In this document: positions 51,208-60,025 of the stretch, one piece after another
Layout: each line of letters starts with the position of its first letter
How positions within the stretch are numbered: the stretch's first letter is position 1
Source of the DNA: Lysobacteraceae bacterium P
Lineage (GTDB): Bacteria; Pseudomonadota; Gammaproteobacteria; Xanthomonadales; Xanthomonadaceae
Direction of reading: 5' to 3'
Assembly (NCBI GenBank): GCA_005503055.1
Contig: SCOX01000012.1
Span: 42,423 to 106,422, forward strand
Length of the DNA: 64,000 nucleotides
The notes under the pieces: generated by a model
The model's input: only the letters and a program-made list of their open reading frames with translations
What the model was told of the DNA's origin: nothing
Databases searched by the model: none
Made by a program: the position numbers and the translations under genes

Positions 51208-51225
51208 GTTTCGTTCAGGTTTCGT
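51208..51225 (+). promoter_or_regulatory. Direct repeat, candidate OmpR-type operator
   Basis: GTTTCGT occurs at 51208-51214 and again at 51219-51225, an 11-bp period. Tandem half-sites one helical turn apart are typical targets of OmpR/PhoB-family regulators, and a gene for one begins at 51297. It lies in the divergent region shared with the DUF486 gene, so either could be controlled. Confidence 0.38.
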
Positions 51226-51296
51226 GGTGGGCCTTCACGGTCCCTCCACCGGCGGCCCGGCAGCCTTCACAAAGCTGAAGCGTCGGGAGATTTTGC

Positions 51297-52013
51297 ATGC
51301 AGGGTACCGGAACAAGGGATGGCGGCCTGGTCCTGATCGTAGAGGACAACCGCAACATCTCGGAGATGGTCGGCGAATACCTCGAAGGCCGTGGATTCGA
51401 AGTCGATTACGCCAGCGACGGTCTCGACGGCTATCGCCTGGCGACGGAAAACAACTACGACGTCATCGTGCTCGATCTCATGCTGCCACGCATGGACGGC
51501 GTGGAGTTGTGCAAGAAGTTGCGCGAGGAAGCGCGCAAGTCCACGCCGGTGCTGATGCTGACCGCGCGCGACACGCTGGACGAGAAGCTCACCGGCCTGG
51601 GCGCCGGCGCCGACGATTACCTGACCAAGCCGTTCGCCATCCAGGAACTGGAAGCGCGCCTGCGCGCACTGATCCGCCGCGAACGCCGGCAGGTCGGCGG
51701 CGAAGTGTTGAAAGTCGCCGACCTGGTGCTCGACCCGGCCAGCCTGCGCGTCACGCGCGGGGGCAGCGAGTTGCAGCTTTCGCCGATCGGACTGCGCCTT
51801 CTGACGATCCTGATGCGCGAATCGCCGCGCGTGGTCAGCCGGCAGGAGATCGAACGCGAGATCTGGGGCAACGGCCTGCCGGATTCGGACACGCTGCGCA
51901 GCCATCTGTACAACCTGCGCAAGACCATCGACAAACCGTTCGACAAGCAACTGCTGCATACCGTACAGAGCGCGGGCTATCGCGTGGCCGACATTTCGCA
52001 GCCGCCCGAGTAG
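51297..52013 (+). CDS. OmpR-family response regulator
   Basis: 238 residues. Receiver domain with VLIVEDNRNIS, phospho-acceptor Asp60 in VLDLMLPRMDG, LTARD and LTKPF, then a winged-helix DNA-binding domain (QLSPIGLRLLTILMRES, DTLRSHLYNLRKTIDKPF, HTVQSAGYRVAD). The cognate kinase gene follows 15 bases after the stop. GGGAGA precedes the ATG. The stimulus is unknown; the position in front of a MacAB-like exporter may indicate its target. Confidence 0.92.
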   Translation: MQGTGTRDGGLVLIVEDNRNISEMVGEYLEGRGFEVDYASDGLDGYRLATENNYDVIVLDLMLPRMDGVELCKKLREEARKSTPVLMLTARDTLDEKLTGLGAGADDYLTKPFAIQELEARLRALIRRERRQVGGEVLKVADLVLDPASLRVTRGGSELQLSPIGLRLLTILMRESPRVVSRQEIEREIWGNGLPDSDTLRSHLYNLRKTIDKPFDKQLLHTVQSAGYRVADISQPPE

Positions 52014-52028
52014 GCGGCACCGGAACCC

Positions 52029-53306
52029 ATGGCGCACGGACTTCCGCGCAGGATCAAACTCGCGTTCATTACGCAGGCGTTGATCGGCAGCATCGTAATC
52101 ACGGTGGGCATCCTGCTCACCGGCATCGTCGTGCGCCAGAAGGTGGTCGAGCAGCGCGTGGCGCAGGAGGCCGCGGCGTTCTGGCAGGCCTACGAACTCG
52201 ATCCCTCGCATCGCTTGCCGGGCAGTTCGACGATGACGAGTTACCTCGTCATCCCCGGCAACCTGCAGCCGCAGTTGCCGGCCGAACTGCGCTCCGTCAC
52301 CGGCACCGGCGTGCAGCGCCTGCCGGACAGCGGGCGGCTGGTGTACATCGACCGCCGGCCGCAAGGCACCTTGTACCTGATCTTCTCCGCATGGCTGGCC
52401 GACCAGTCGGTGCTGTTCACCGGTCTGGTCTCGCTGCTGCTTTCGCTGGTCACCAGCGGCGTGTTGATCTGGCTGACTTACCGAACCTCCAAGCGCCTGG
52501 TTACGCCGGTGAGCTGGCTGGCCAACCAAGTCGCGCATTGGGATCCGCGCGATCCCGACGCCAGTGCGATCGCTCCGGCGCATTTGCCGGCCGAGGCGGG
52601 CGATGAGGTGCGCAAGCTTTCGCGCGCACTGAGCGGGCTGTCGCAGCGCGTGGGCGACTTCGTGCAGCGCGAGCGCAATTTCACCCGCGACGCCAGCCAT
52701 GAACTGCGCACGCCGCTGACCGTCATCCGCGTGGCGACCGACCTGATGCTGGCCGATACCGAGAACAGCCCGCGCACGCGGCGTTCGCTGTCGCGCATCC
52801 AGCAGGCCGGGCGCGACATGGAGGCGGTGATCGAAGCGTTCCTGATCCTCGCCCGCGAGGCCGACGTTGCACCGCAGAGCGAAGAGTTCGACGTGCGCGA
52901 CATCGTCGCCGCCGAGGTGGACCGCATACGCCCGCTGCTCGGCGATCGCCCGGTGAGCCTGAGCCTGCACGACGAGGGTGCGCCGCGCCTGGTGGCGCCG
53001 CCGCACGTGTTGCGGGTGATGGTGGGTAACCTGCTGGGCAACGCGGTGCGGTTTACCGAATCGGGCGAAATAGAAATCCGCCTGATGCCCGATCGCGTGG
53101 TGATCCGCGACAGCGGCATCGGCATGTCGCCGGAGATCCTGGCGAAGGCGTTCGATCCTTTCTTCCGCGCCGATTCGGCCGACAGCGACGGCAAGGGCAT
53201 GGGGTTGTCGATCGTGCGCCGCCTGGGCGAACGTTTCGGCTGGCCGGTGAGCCTGGCCAGCGCGCCGGGGCAGGGGACGACGGCGGTGATCCGCTTCGCG
53301 CGCTGA
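52029..53306 (+). CDS. Sensor histidine kinase
   Basis: 425 residues. Two membrane helices (FITQALIGSIVITVGILLTG and VLFTGLVSLLLSLVTSGVLIW) frame a periplasmic sensor of about 85 residues with no recognised motif. HAMP-like linker, then H-box with His224 (DASHELRTPLTVIR), N-box (LLGNAVRFTESG), G1 IRDSGIGMSP and G2 GKGMGLSIVRRLGERF. It pairs with the response regulator upstream. Sensor length is short, typical of kinases responding to membrane stress, metals or cationic peptides; the actual signal is unknown. Confidence 0.92.
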   Translation: MAHGLPRRIKLAFITQALIGSIVITVGILLTGIVVRQKVVEQRVAQEAAAFWQAYELDPSHRLPGSSTMTSYLVIPGNLQPQLPAELRSVTGTGVQRLPDSGRLVYIDRRPQGTLYLIFSAWLADQSVLFTGLVSLLLSLVTSGVLIWLTYRTSKRLVTPVSWLANQVAHWDPRDPDASAIAPAHLPAEAGDEVRKLSRALSGLSQRVGDFVQRERNFTRDASHELRTPLTVIRVATDLMLADTENSPRTRRSLSRIQQAGRDMEAVIEAFLILAREADVAPQSEEFDVRDIVAAEVDRIRPLLGDRPVSLSLHDEGAPRLVAPPHVLRVMVGNLLGNAVRFTESGEIEIRLMPDRVVIRDSGIGMSPEILAKAFDPFFRADSADSDGKGMGLSIVRRLGERFGWPVSLASAPGQGTTAVIRFAR

Positions 53307-53459
53307 GTCGCGCGACGCGCTCCCGCGTTCGTGCATCCTTAACATTGGCCGCCGGCAGTGGCCGTGACACGATCTCGTCGGTGAACGAATCGGTGGGGCC
53401 GCTGTCAACCGTGGCGCCGCCGGTGCGTTCGTGCCGGCATAACCCTCGAATCGAGCCTC

Positions 53460-55028
53460 ATGAGCGCAGCCCGCCCGACGTCGTCCCGCAACGCCCGCAA
53501 GCCCACGCCCTGGATCCGCCACGGCATCGCCGCCGCGGCGGTGCTCGTTCTGCTGGCGGGCGGCGCCTACGTTTATCGCAAGCGCGGCGCCGAGGCCGCC
53601 GCCGGCGCCTATCGCACGGTGCCGGTCGAACGTGGCGACATCCGCGTGGCGATCTCTTCCACCGGCACGCTCAGCGCCATCTCCACCGTCACCGTCGGCA
53701 GCCAGGTCTCCGGCCAGGTCACCGACGTGCTCGTCGATTTCAACGACCAGGTGAAGAAGAACCAGATCATCGCGCGCATCGATCCGAAGACCTACGAGGC
53801 GCAGATCGCACAGGGCAATGCGCAGGTCTCCAGCGCCCGCGCCTCGCTCAATCAGGCGCAAGCGACGCTGCTCAACGCCGAACTCGACTACCGGCGCAAG
53901 TCCGACCTCGGCGCGCGCCAGCTGGTGGCGCGCAGCGATGTCGATCTGGCGAAGGCCGCGCTCGACCAGGCGCGCGCGCAGGTCAACGCGGCACAGGCCG
54001 CGATCCGCCAGCAGACGGCCTCGACCCAGACCACGCAGGTGAACCTGGATCGCACGGTGATCCGCTCGCCGGTGGACGGCGTGGTGCTCACGCGCAGCAT
54101 CGAGCCCGGCCAGACGGTCGCGGCGAGCCTGCAGGCGCCGGAGCTGTTCACCATCGCCGAGGACCTGGCGAAGATGAAGATCGAGCTGGCCGTGGACGAG
54201 GCCGACATCGGCCAGGTCCGCGCCGGCCAGAACGTGTCGTTTACCGTCGATGCGTTTCCCGACCGTCAGTTCCGCGGCACGGTCGAACAGGTGCGGCTGT
54301 CGGCGACGACCACCAACAACGTCGTGACCTATCCCGTCGTCGTGACCGTCGACAACAGCGACGGCACGCTGCTGCCGGGCCTCACCGTCAACGCCGAGAT
54401 CGAGGTCAGCCGCCGCGACGACGTGCTCAAGATCTCCAACGCGGCCTTGCGCTACAAGCCGGCCGACGAAGCTCAGAGCCCGGCAGCCGCGGCCCCGCAG
54501 CAGGCAGGCGGTCCGCGTGGCGGCACCGGCGTGCTCGATGATCTATCGCGCACCGCATCGTCGCTGAAGTTGAACGCCGACCAGCAGGCCGCGTTCGAAA
54601 CCGCACTCGACGCCGTGCGTGCGCGCCAGGCGGCGCGTCAGGCGCAGGCGACGCAGCAGGGTGGCAACCGTCTCTTCGGCGGCGGCGGCGGCGGCGGTGG
54701 CAATCGCGGCGGTGGCGGCATCGCAGTGATGGGTGGACCGGGCGCGGGCAACATGCAGGCGCAGATGCGTCAACGCATGGCCGATCGCTTCAAGGAGGAT
54801 TTCGCCACGTTCCGCGGCACGCTCGACGAAGCGCAGAGGAAGCAGTGGGATGGCGCACTGTCGGGCCTGCTCAACGCAAAGCGCGTGCAGCTGTACAAGC
54901 TGGTGGACGGACAGCCGCAAGCGGTGATGGTGCGCATTGGCGCCAGCGACGGCACCAGCACCGAGATCTCGGGCGGTGGCCTGAAGGCGGGCGACGCCAT
55001 CGTCGCCGGCGAGAAGGCGCGCGGATGA
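53460..55028 (+). CDS. macA: MacA-like periplasmic adaptor with a Spy/LTxxQ-like insertion
   Basis: 522 residues, about 130 longer than usual MacA. Membrane anchor (IAAAAVLVLLAGGAYVYRK), lipoyl halves (VTVGSQVSGQVTDVLVDFND, TVIRSPVDGVVLTRSIEPGQ), a helical hairpin between them and a beta-barrel domain (AGQNVSFTVDAFP). After residue 350 comes an insertion of about 130 residues: LNADQQAAFETALDAV, a poly-Gly/Asn loop, then FRGTLDEAQRKQWDGALSGLL, resembling LTxxQ-type periplasmic chaperones. The final segment returns to the MacA membrane-proximal domain. First gene of an ABC export operon; stop overlaps the next start. Confidence 0.9.
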   Translation: MSAARPTSSRNARKPTPWIRHGIAAAAVLVLLAGGAYVYRKRGAEAAAGAYRTVPVERGDIRVAISSTGTLSAISTVTVGSQVSGQVTDVLVDFNDQVKKNQIIARIDPKTYEAQIAQGNAQVSSARASLNQAQATLLNAELDYRRKSDLGARQLVARSDVDLAKAALDQARAQVNAAQAAIRQQTASTQTTQVNLDRTVIRSPVDGVVLTRSIEPGQTVAASLQAPELFTIAEDLAKMKIELAVDEADIGQVRAGQNVSFTVDAFPDRQFRGTVEQVRLSATTTNNVVTYPVVVTVDNSDGTLLPGLTVNAEIEVSRRDDVLKISNAALRYKPADEAQSPAAAAPQQAGGPRGGTGVLDDLSRTASSLKLNADQQAAFETALDAVRARQAARQAQATQQGGNRLFGGGGGGGGNRGGGGIAVMGGPGAGNMQAQMRQRMADRFKEDFATFRGTLDEAQRKQWDGALSGLLNAKRVQLYKLVDGQPQAVMVRIGASDGTSTEISGGGLKAGDAIVAGEKARG

Positions 55029-55816
55029 GCGCGCCTTCGCAGGAGCGCCCGGACGCGCCAGCGGCTGCGACGCCCGGCGCCCGCGACGAACCCGCCGTGC
55101 CGGTGATCCGCACCCACGCGCTGTGCAAGACCTACGCCGCGCATACCGAGGCCGAGGTGCAGGCGCTGCGCCACGTGGACCTGCGCATAGACCGCGGCGA
55201 GTTCGTCGCGATCATGGGGCCGTCCGGCTCGGGAAAGTCGACGCTGATGAACCTCATCGGCTGCCTCGACACGCCCACGTCGGGCACCTACGAGTGCGAC
55301 GGCGTCGATGTGGCCACGCTCGACGCCGAGGAACTGGCGACGTTGCGCCGCGACAAGATCGGGTTCGTCTTCCAGGGCTTCAACTTGCTGCCGCGCATGA
55401 GCGCGCTGGACAACGTGGCGATGCCGCTGGGCTACGCACGCGTGCCGCATCACGAACGCCTGGACCGGGCGCGCGAAGCGCTCGTATCGGTGGGCCTGGG
55501 CGAACGCGTCGGCCATCGTCCCAGCGAGCTGTCCGGCGGCCAGCAGCAGCGCGTGGCGATCGCCCGTGCGCTCATCAACCGCCCGCCGATCCTGCTCGCC
55601 GACGAGCCCACCGGCGCACTCGACAGCAAGACCGGCGAGGAAATCCTCGCGTTGTTCAAACGTCTGCGCGACGACCAGCACACGGTCGTGCTGATCACGC
55701 ACGATGCCGAAGTGGCCGCGCACGCGGACCGGATCTATGTGATGCGCGACGGTGAATTGCACGAGGAGCCGGGATTCGGGATTGGGGATTCGAGATTGGA
55801 GAGGCAGACACCGTGA
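55025..55816 (+). CDS. MacB-type ABC transporter ATPase
   Basis: 263 residues. Walker A GPSGSGKSTLMNLIGCLD, Q-loop FVFQGFNLLP, signature LSGGQQQR, Walker B ILLADEPTGALD and H-loop ITHDAEVAAHAD are all present. It overlaps macA by four bases (ATGA). In this organism the ATPase and permease of MacB are split. The last 15 residues (PGFGIGDSRLERQ and on) are encoded by the left arm of a heptamer repeat element and are probably not part of the ancestral protein. Confidence 0.93.
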   Translation: MSAPSQERPDAPAAATPGARDEPAVPVIRTHALCKTYAAHTEAEVQALRHVDLRIDRGEFVAIMGPSGSGKSTLMNLIGCLDTPTSGTYECDGVDVATLDAEELATLRRDKIGFVFQGFNLLPRMSALDNVAMPLGYARVPHHERLDRAREALVSVGLGERVGHRPSELSGGQQQRVAIARALINRPPILLADEPTGALDSKTGEEILALFKRLRDDQHTVVLITHDAEVAAHADRIYVMRDGELHEEPGFGIGDSRLERQTP

Positions 55817-55902
55817 CCGTCGTACGTATTCACATGGCCAGCCACGCTGACGAACCTCGGCCGGGCTCCTGCGAATCCCGAATCCCGAATCCCGAATCCC
55901 GG
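55770..55902. repeat. Inverted pair of GGGATTC heptamer arrays
   Basis: Left arm 55770-55800 has GGGATTC-like heptamers in one orientation; right arm 55872-55902 has four CGAATCC units in a row followed by CGGG. The arms are imperfect reverse complements around about 70 bases. Such heptamer arrays are common between xanthomonad genes. The left arm lies inside the ATPase reading frame and the right arm ends eight bases before the permease start. Confidence 0.7.
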
Positions 55903-55910
55903 GCACGCCC

Positions 55911-57152
55911 ATGAACTTCTCCGACATCCTGCGCACCGCCATCTACGCACTGCGCGGCAACTGGATGCGCAGCGCGCTGACCTCGCTGGGCGTGATCATC
56001 GGCATCGCGGCGGTGATCGTGATGGTCTCGGTCGGACAGGGTACGCAGCAGGAAATCGACAAGATGGTGTCCGGCCTGGGCTCGCAGCGGCTGGACATCA
56101 GCCCGGGCGCGGGTCGGGGCCCCGGCGGTGGCGGCGTTCGCATGAGCTCCGCAAGCTTCTTCACCCTCAACGAAGGCGACGTCGACGCGATCCGCAACGA
56201 GATTCCCGAAGTGCAATACGTCGCAGGGGCGTTGCGCGGCAATACGCAGGTGGTTTATGCGGAGAACAATTCCTCGACCAGCTGGCAGGGCGTGCAGGCG
56301 GATTTCTTCGACATCAACGGCTGGACCATCGCCAACGGACAGGGCTTCGACGCGCAGGACTACACCAGCGCCGGCAAGACGGTGATCCTGGGTGAAACCG
56401 TGCGGCGCACGCTGTTCGGCGACGATCCCGGCGTGGGCCAGACGATCCGTCTGGGGCGCGTGCCGTTCACCGTGGTCGGCACGCTCAAGCCGAAGGGGCA
56501 GGGCGGTTTCGGCCAGGACCAGGACGACGTGGTGATGGTGCCGCTGGAAACTGCGCGCCGCCGACTGATGGGCGCAATGGGGTTGCCTTCCGGCGCGGTG
56601 ATGCAGATCGCGATGACCGTCGCCGACGCGAAGGACCTGTCGTACGCGCAGGGGGAAGTGGAGGCGCTGCTGCGTCAGCGCCATCGCATCAAGCCGGGCG
56701 AGGAAGACGACTTCAACGTGCGCAACATCTCCGAGATCGTCGCCACGCGGACCGCGACCACGCGCCTGATGTCGCTGCTGCTGGGCGCGGTGGCGACGAT
56801 CTCGCTGATCGTCGGCGGCATCGGCATCATGAACATCATGCTGGTCTCGGTGACCGAGCGGATCCGCGAAATCGGCCTGCGCATGGCCGTGGGCGCGGGG
56901 CCGTCCGACGTGCGCCGGCAGTTCCTGGCCGAGGCGATGCTGCTCTCTCTCGGCGGCGGGGTGCTGGGAATCTTGATCGGGGTCGTCGGCGCGCTGATGG
57001 TCGGCAGGTTCAGCGATCTGCCGGTCGCGCTGAACGGTCAGGTGATCGCGCTGGCCGCCACGTTCTCGATCATGACCGGCCTGTTCTTCGGCTATTACCC
57101 GGCACGCAAGGCTTCGCAGCTGGATCCGATCGAGGCGTTGCGGCAGCAGTGA
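55911..57152 (+). CDS. MacB-type ABC transporter permease
   Basis: 413 residues. N-terminal helix (ALTSLGVIIGIAAVIVMVSVGQG), a large MacB periplasmic core domain (about residues 45-280, with a Gly-rich loop GAGRGPGGGG) and three C-terminal helices around GGIGIMNIMLVSVTERIREIGLRMAVGA, the FtsX/MacB signature. Together with the two upstream proteins it forms a tripartite exporter for peptides or other periplasmic substrates. An outer-membrane TolC partner is not in the window. Confidence 0.94.
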   Translation: MNFSDILRTAIYALRGNWMRSALTSLGVIIGIAAVIVMVSVGQGTQQEIDKMVSGLGSQRLDISPGAGRGPGGGGVRMSSASFFTLNEGDVDAIRNEIPEVQYVAGALRGNTQVVYAENNSSTSWQGVQADFFDINGWTIANGQGFDAQDYTSAGKTVILGETVRRTLFGDDPGVGQTIRLGRVPFTVVGTLKPKGQGGFGQDQDDVVMVPLETARRRLMGAMGLPSGAVMQIAMTVADAKDLSYAQGEVEALLRQRHRIKPGEEDDFNVRNISEIVATRTATTRLMSLLLGAVATISLIVGGIGIMNIMLVSVTERIREIGLRMAVGAGPSDVRRQFLAEAMLLSLGGGVLGILIGVVGALMVGRFSDLPVALNGQVIALAATFSIMTGLFFGYYPARKASQLDPIEALRQQ

Positions 57153-57189
57153 TGCCGCAACGCAAGCGATCCGGCGAAGCGCAGCGCGC

Positions 57190-57792
57190 TCATTCGTTGC
57201 ATGCGATGTCCACCGCGATCGCGGCGGCGACGATCAACGGCCGAAGGAGGGAGTCGGCCGGAAGGTCCGGATCGAACCGGACCTGGTAGCTGTCCTTCGA
57301 CGTGGTCAATTCCGTCCACAAGTCCTCGCCGTCGCCCTTGCTGATCGTCGCGAGCTGCCTTCCATTCGCCAGGATCCTGAAGTCCCAGTCGGCCCAGTCG
57401 CCTTTGATCGAGAACAACGCCTCGCCGGCCGGTGTCTCGATTTCGAAGCTGGCTGAAACGAGCGTGAGGTTCTGCTTGATCACGGCGACCGCCGTTCGCT
57501 GCTCGTCCATGATCTCCACCCGCGATTGCATGAAGGTCCAGCCGCGCCGGAGGGCGAGCTTGGGCGCGCCATCCGACGTTAACGCGATGTCGAACGGCGT
57601 GTACTTGCGATAGCGCCGGTCGCTTCGGCAGAGCCTGGTCAGCAGACCGAGCGGCGGCTCCTGGCTGCTCAGCACCTGCTGCTGGGATTTTGGATCGAAG
57701 ATGTCGTAGGAGAACGCGGTGGAAGTCCACAGCAGCTTGCGCGTCAGGGTCTGCTTGACGAAGTAGGTATTCGCGGAAAAAAGGTTGTGCAT
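57190..57792 (-). CDS. LURP-one/scramblase-like beta-barrel protein
   Basis: 200 residues. The strand-rich pattern (NTYFVKQTLTRKLL, SYDIFDPKSQQQVL, SFEIETPAGEALFSIKGDW, RILANGRQLATISK) matches the LURP-one-related (YxjI) family, structurally close to phospholipid scramblases. A hydrophobic C-terminus (RPLIVAAAIAVDIACNE) resembles the buried helix of that fold. Function in bacteria is unknown. No signal peptide. It follows the DUF2167 gene by 42 bases and is probably co-transcribed. Confidence 0.75.
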   Translation of the reverse strand: MHNLFSANTYFVKQTLTRKLLWTSTAFSYDIFDPKSQQQVLSSQEPPLGLLTRLCRSDRRYRKYTPFDIALTSDGAPKLALRRGWTFMQSRVEIMDEQRTAVAVIKQNLTLVSASFEIETPAGEALFSIKGDWADWDFRILANGRQLATISKGDGEDLWTELTTSKDSYQVRFDPDLPADSLLRPLIVAAAIAVDIACNE

Positions 57793-57834
57793 GGTTCGAG
57801 GTTCGTGAGATGAGGAATATGGCTCGCCGGCGCG

Positions 57835-58731
57835 TCAGTTCACGACGGCCTTCTTCTTGCGGCCGAGCAGCTTTCCGATCAGTGCGACCAGACCGACGAA
57901 GGCAACCGCGACCAGCTTCCACAGCTTGAGAAGGACAATCCCCAGCTTGCCGAACAGGCCGGCCTTCGCCGCCAGGCCACCGCCGACGAGGGCGGCAATG
58001 CCGTAACCGGCGAGCTTGTCCCTGCTGGCGTCGTAATCGGCGTAACGCGCGCCCTGGTCGAACTCGACAAGCGGAAGCAGGCTCTGCATGCCGGCGCGTA
58101 CGGCGCCCAGATCGCTCATCGCGGAAATCGCGTTGAAGCTGAGGTAGCCGCGGCGCCCAAGCACGCGGATGTCGTAGTTGAGCGTGTTTCCGTCGACGCC
58201 TTCCGCATGGAGCTCCTTCGCCCAATACAGCTTCTTGTGGGTGGCGTCGTAATGTGGTTGCGCGGCCCAGCCGATCAGGTGGAGTGCTTCGTAACCTTGC
58301 TTCTGGCGTTCCTCGTTGAACTCCGGGTCGGCGGCCTTCATGTCCGCCAACATTTCGTCGTAGTCGATCCTGGCGGCATCCTCGTCGGCGATATAGCCAT
58401 CGTCGCTGTAGGTCACCACCACGGCCCAGGAACGATCGTCCGTGAGCGGAGTGCTGCGCGGTACCACCAGGCCCAGCACGGTGTCGTCCGGCGGATTGCC
58501 CCAGAAGCTCTCTAGAACGCGACGGGCATCGGCCTTGTCCAGGTAGTGGAAGTCATTGCCAAGCCGGAGCTTCGCGTCGGCCTCGGGAATGGAAATCTCG
58601 CCCTCCTTGAAGCGGAGCGAGGCCACGAATGCCGAAGCGTCCGTCTGGTCCGTGGGGTCGTCGGAACCGGCCAGCGCAAGGCCGGGCGGCAGCAATGTCG
58701 CGAACAGGAGGAGGGAACTCAGCAACTTCAT
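57835..58731 (-). CDS. DUF2167 membrane protein
   Basis: 298 residues. Signal peptide (LLLFATLLPPGLALAG), a soluble periplasmic domain with the DUF2167 motifs FHYLDKADARRVLESFWGNPP, DRSWAVVVTYSDDGYI and LHLIGWAAQPHYDATHKKLYWAKEL, then C-terminal hydrophobic helices (AALVGGGLAAKAGLF, LVAVAFVGLVALIGKLLG) and a basic end. Family function is unknown. ATG 58731 is chosen for the signal peptide, although no ribosome-binding site is clear; the frame extends to a TTG at 58803. Confidence 0.88.
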   Translation of the reverse strand: MKLLSSLLLFATLLPPGLALAGSDDPTDQTDASAFVASLRFKEGEISIPEADAKLRLGNDFHYLDKADARRVLESFWGNPPDDTVLGLVVPRSTPLTDDRSWAVVVTYSDDGYIADEDAARIDYDEMLADMKAADPEFNEERQKQGYEALHLIGWAAQPHYDATHKKLYWAKELHAEGVDGNTLNYDIRVLGRRGYLSFNAISAMSDLGAVRAGMQSLLPLVEFDQGARYADYDASRDKLAGYGIAALVGGGLAAKAGLFGKLGIVLLKLWKLVAVAFVGLVALIGKLLGRKKKAVVN

Positions 58732-58852
58732 GCGCAGGCGCCGTCGGGAGGAGGAGGCAGCATCCGCGCGACTCCCCCGAGGGATCCATAGGAAAAGTCC
58801 CAAACGGGTCGGAGGCGCTATGCTCGATGTTCACCGACCTTCCACGAACCCC

Positions 58853-59875
58853 ATGCGCCTGCTCATTCCCTTGCTGGTCCTCGCCGCCATGACTGTCGAT
58901 GCCCACGCCGCCGAGCCGTCCCCGAAACCGAAGACCGCGCTGGTGATCCACGGCGGCGCCGGCTTCGTGCCCAAGGACTCGATCTCGCCCGACGAGCGAA
59001 GCGCCTACCACGCCGCGCTGAACCGTGCGCTCGACGCCGGCAACGCCGTGCTGCAGCGCGGGGGCAGTGCGCTCGATGCGGTCACCGCGGCGGTGGTGGT
59101 GATGGAGGATGCGCCGCAGTTCAACGCCGGCAAGGGCGCAGTGTTCAACGCCAATGGCGCGCACGACCTCGACGCATCGATCATGGAAGGCCACACGCGC
59201 CGCGCCGGCGCCGTCGCGGGCGTCACCACCGTCAAGAATCCGATCAAGCTCGCGCGCACGGTGATGGAACACAGCCCGCACGTGATGCTCGCCGGCTCGG
59301 GTGCGGAGGCGTTCGCCGACACGCGGCCTGAGATCGAACGCGTGCCCAACGCGTACTTCGACACCGAAAAACGCCGTCAGCAACTGGAAAAAGCACAGCG
59401 CGACGAAGCCGCCAAGGGCAAGCGCGAAGCGTACGACGGCAGCATGGAGGCGCCGACGTACTTCGGAACCGTCGGCGCGGTCGCGCTCGACGCGCAGGGC
59501 CACATCGCCGCGGCCACCAGCACGGGTGGGATGACGAACAAAAAGTGGGGCCGCGTGGGCGATGCGCCGATCATCGGCGCCGGTACCTGGGCCGACGATC
59601 GCTGCGGTGTCTCCGGCACCGGTTGGGGCGAGTTCTACATCCGCAACGCCGTCGCGCACGACATCTGCGCGCGCGTGGCGTACCGCGGCGATTCGCTGGA
59701 GGTCGCCGCGAACGAGGTGGTGAACAGGATCGTCCCGGCCGCGGGCGGCGACGGCGGTGCGATCGCCCTGGACCGCGACGGCAACATCGCGATGCCCTTC
59801 AACAGCGGCAGCATGTTCCGCGGATGGATCCGGCCGGATGGCAGCCGCGGGACCGCGATCCACGAGGGCGAGTAA
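58853..59875 (+). CDS. Isoaspartyl peptidase/L-asparaginase (Ntn hydrolase)
   Basis: 340 residues. Signal peptide (LLIPLLVLAAMTVDAHAA), then the plant-type asparaginase fold: ALVIHGGAGF, GGSALDAVTAAVVVMED, FNAGKGAVFN and the autocleavage site before Thr206 (YFGTVGAVALD), which becomes the catalytic N-terminus of the beta subunit; GGMTNKKWGRVGDAPIIGAG follows. It hydrolyses isoaspartyl dipeptides and asparagine in the periplasm. An in-frame ATG at 58820 has GGAGG before it and would add 11 residues; I prefer 58853 for its cleaner signal peptide. Confidence 0.92.
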   Translation: MRLLIPLLVLAAMTVDAHAAEPSPKPKTALVIHGGAGFVPKDSISPDERSAYHAALNRALDAGNAVLQRGGSALDAVTAAVVVMEDAPQFNAGKGAVFNANGAHDLDASIMEGHTRRAGAVAGVTTVKNPIKLARTVMEHSPHVMLAGSGAEAFADTRPEIERVPNAYFDTEKRRQQLEKAQRDEAAKGKREAYDGSMEAPTYFGTVGAVALDAQGHIAAATSTGGMTNKKWGRVGDAPIIGAGTWADDRCGVSGTGWGEFYIRNAVAHDICARVAYRGDSLEVAANEVVNRIVPAAGGDGGAIALDRDGNIAMPFNSGSMFRGWIRPDGSRGTAIHEGE

Positions 59876-59887
59876 GGCGCGCGCAGG

Positions 59888-59970
59888 CCGTCATCCCGGC
59901 GTAGGCCGGGATCCAGGCGGTCACGTCTGCCATCGCATTTCGTCATTCCAGCGAAAGCCGGGATCGATTG
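59888..59970. repeat. Two dispersed GTCATCCCGG-type palindromes
   Basis: ATCCCGGC (59893-59900) and GCCGGGAT (59905-59912) form a perfect stem inside GTCATCCCGGCGTAGGCCGG. A second, imperfect copy starts at GTCATTCCAGCGAAAGCCGG (59942-59961). Their form matches REP-like repeats common in xanthomonads. They lie after the asparaginase gene and may act as a terminator. Confidence 0.6.
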
Positions 59971-60025
59971 GCGAAGGCGGCAAGCGCGGCGAGGCATCAC
60001 GCGCTGCGCGGCCGCCCCGTAGTTG

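Noticed and set aside
54660..54760. Poly-Gly stretch in macA as a simple-sequence contingency tract
   Set aside because: The GGC/GGT codons vary and are not a homogeneous repeat, so slippage switching is not supported.
55770..55902. CRISPR-like array in the heptamer repeats
   Set aside because: Units are seven bases without spacers and no cas genes are present.
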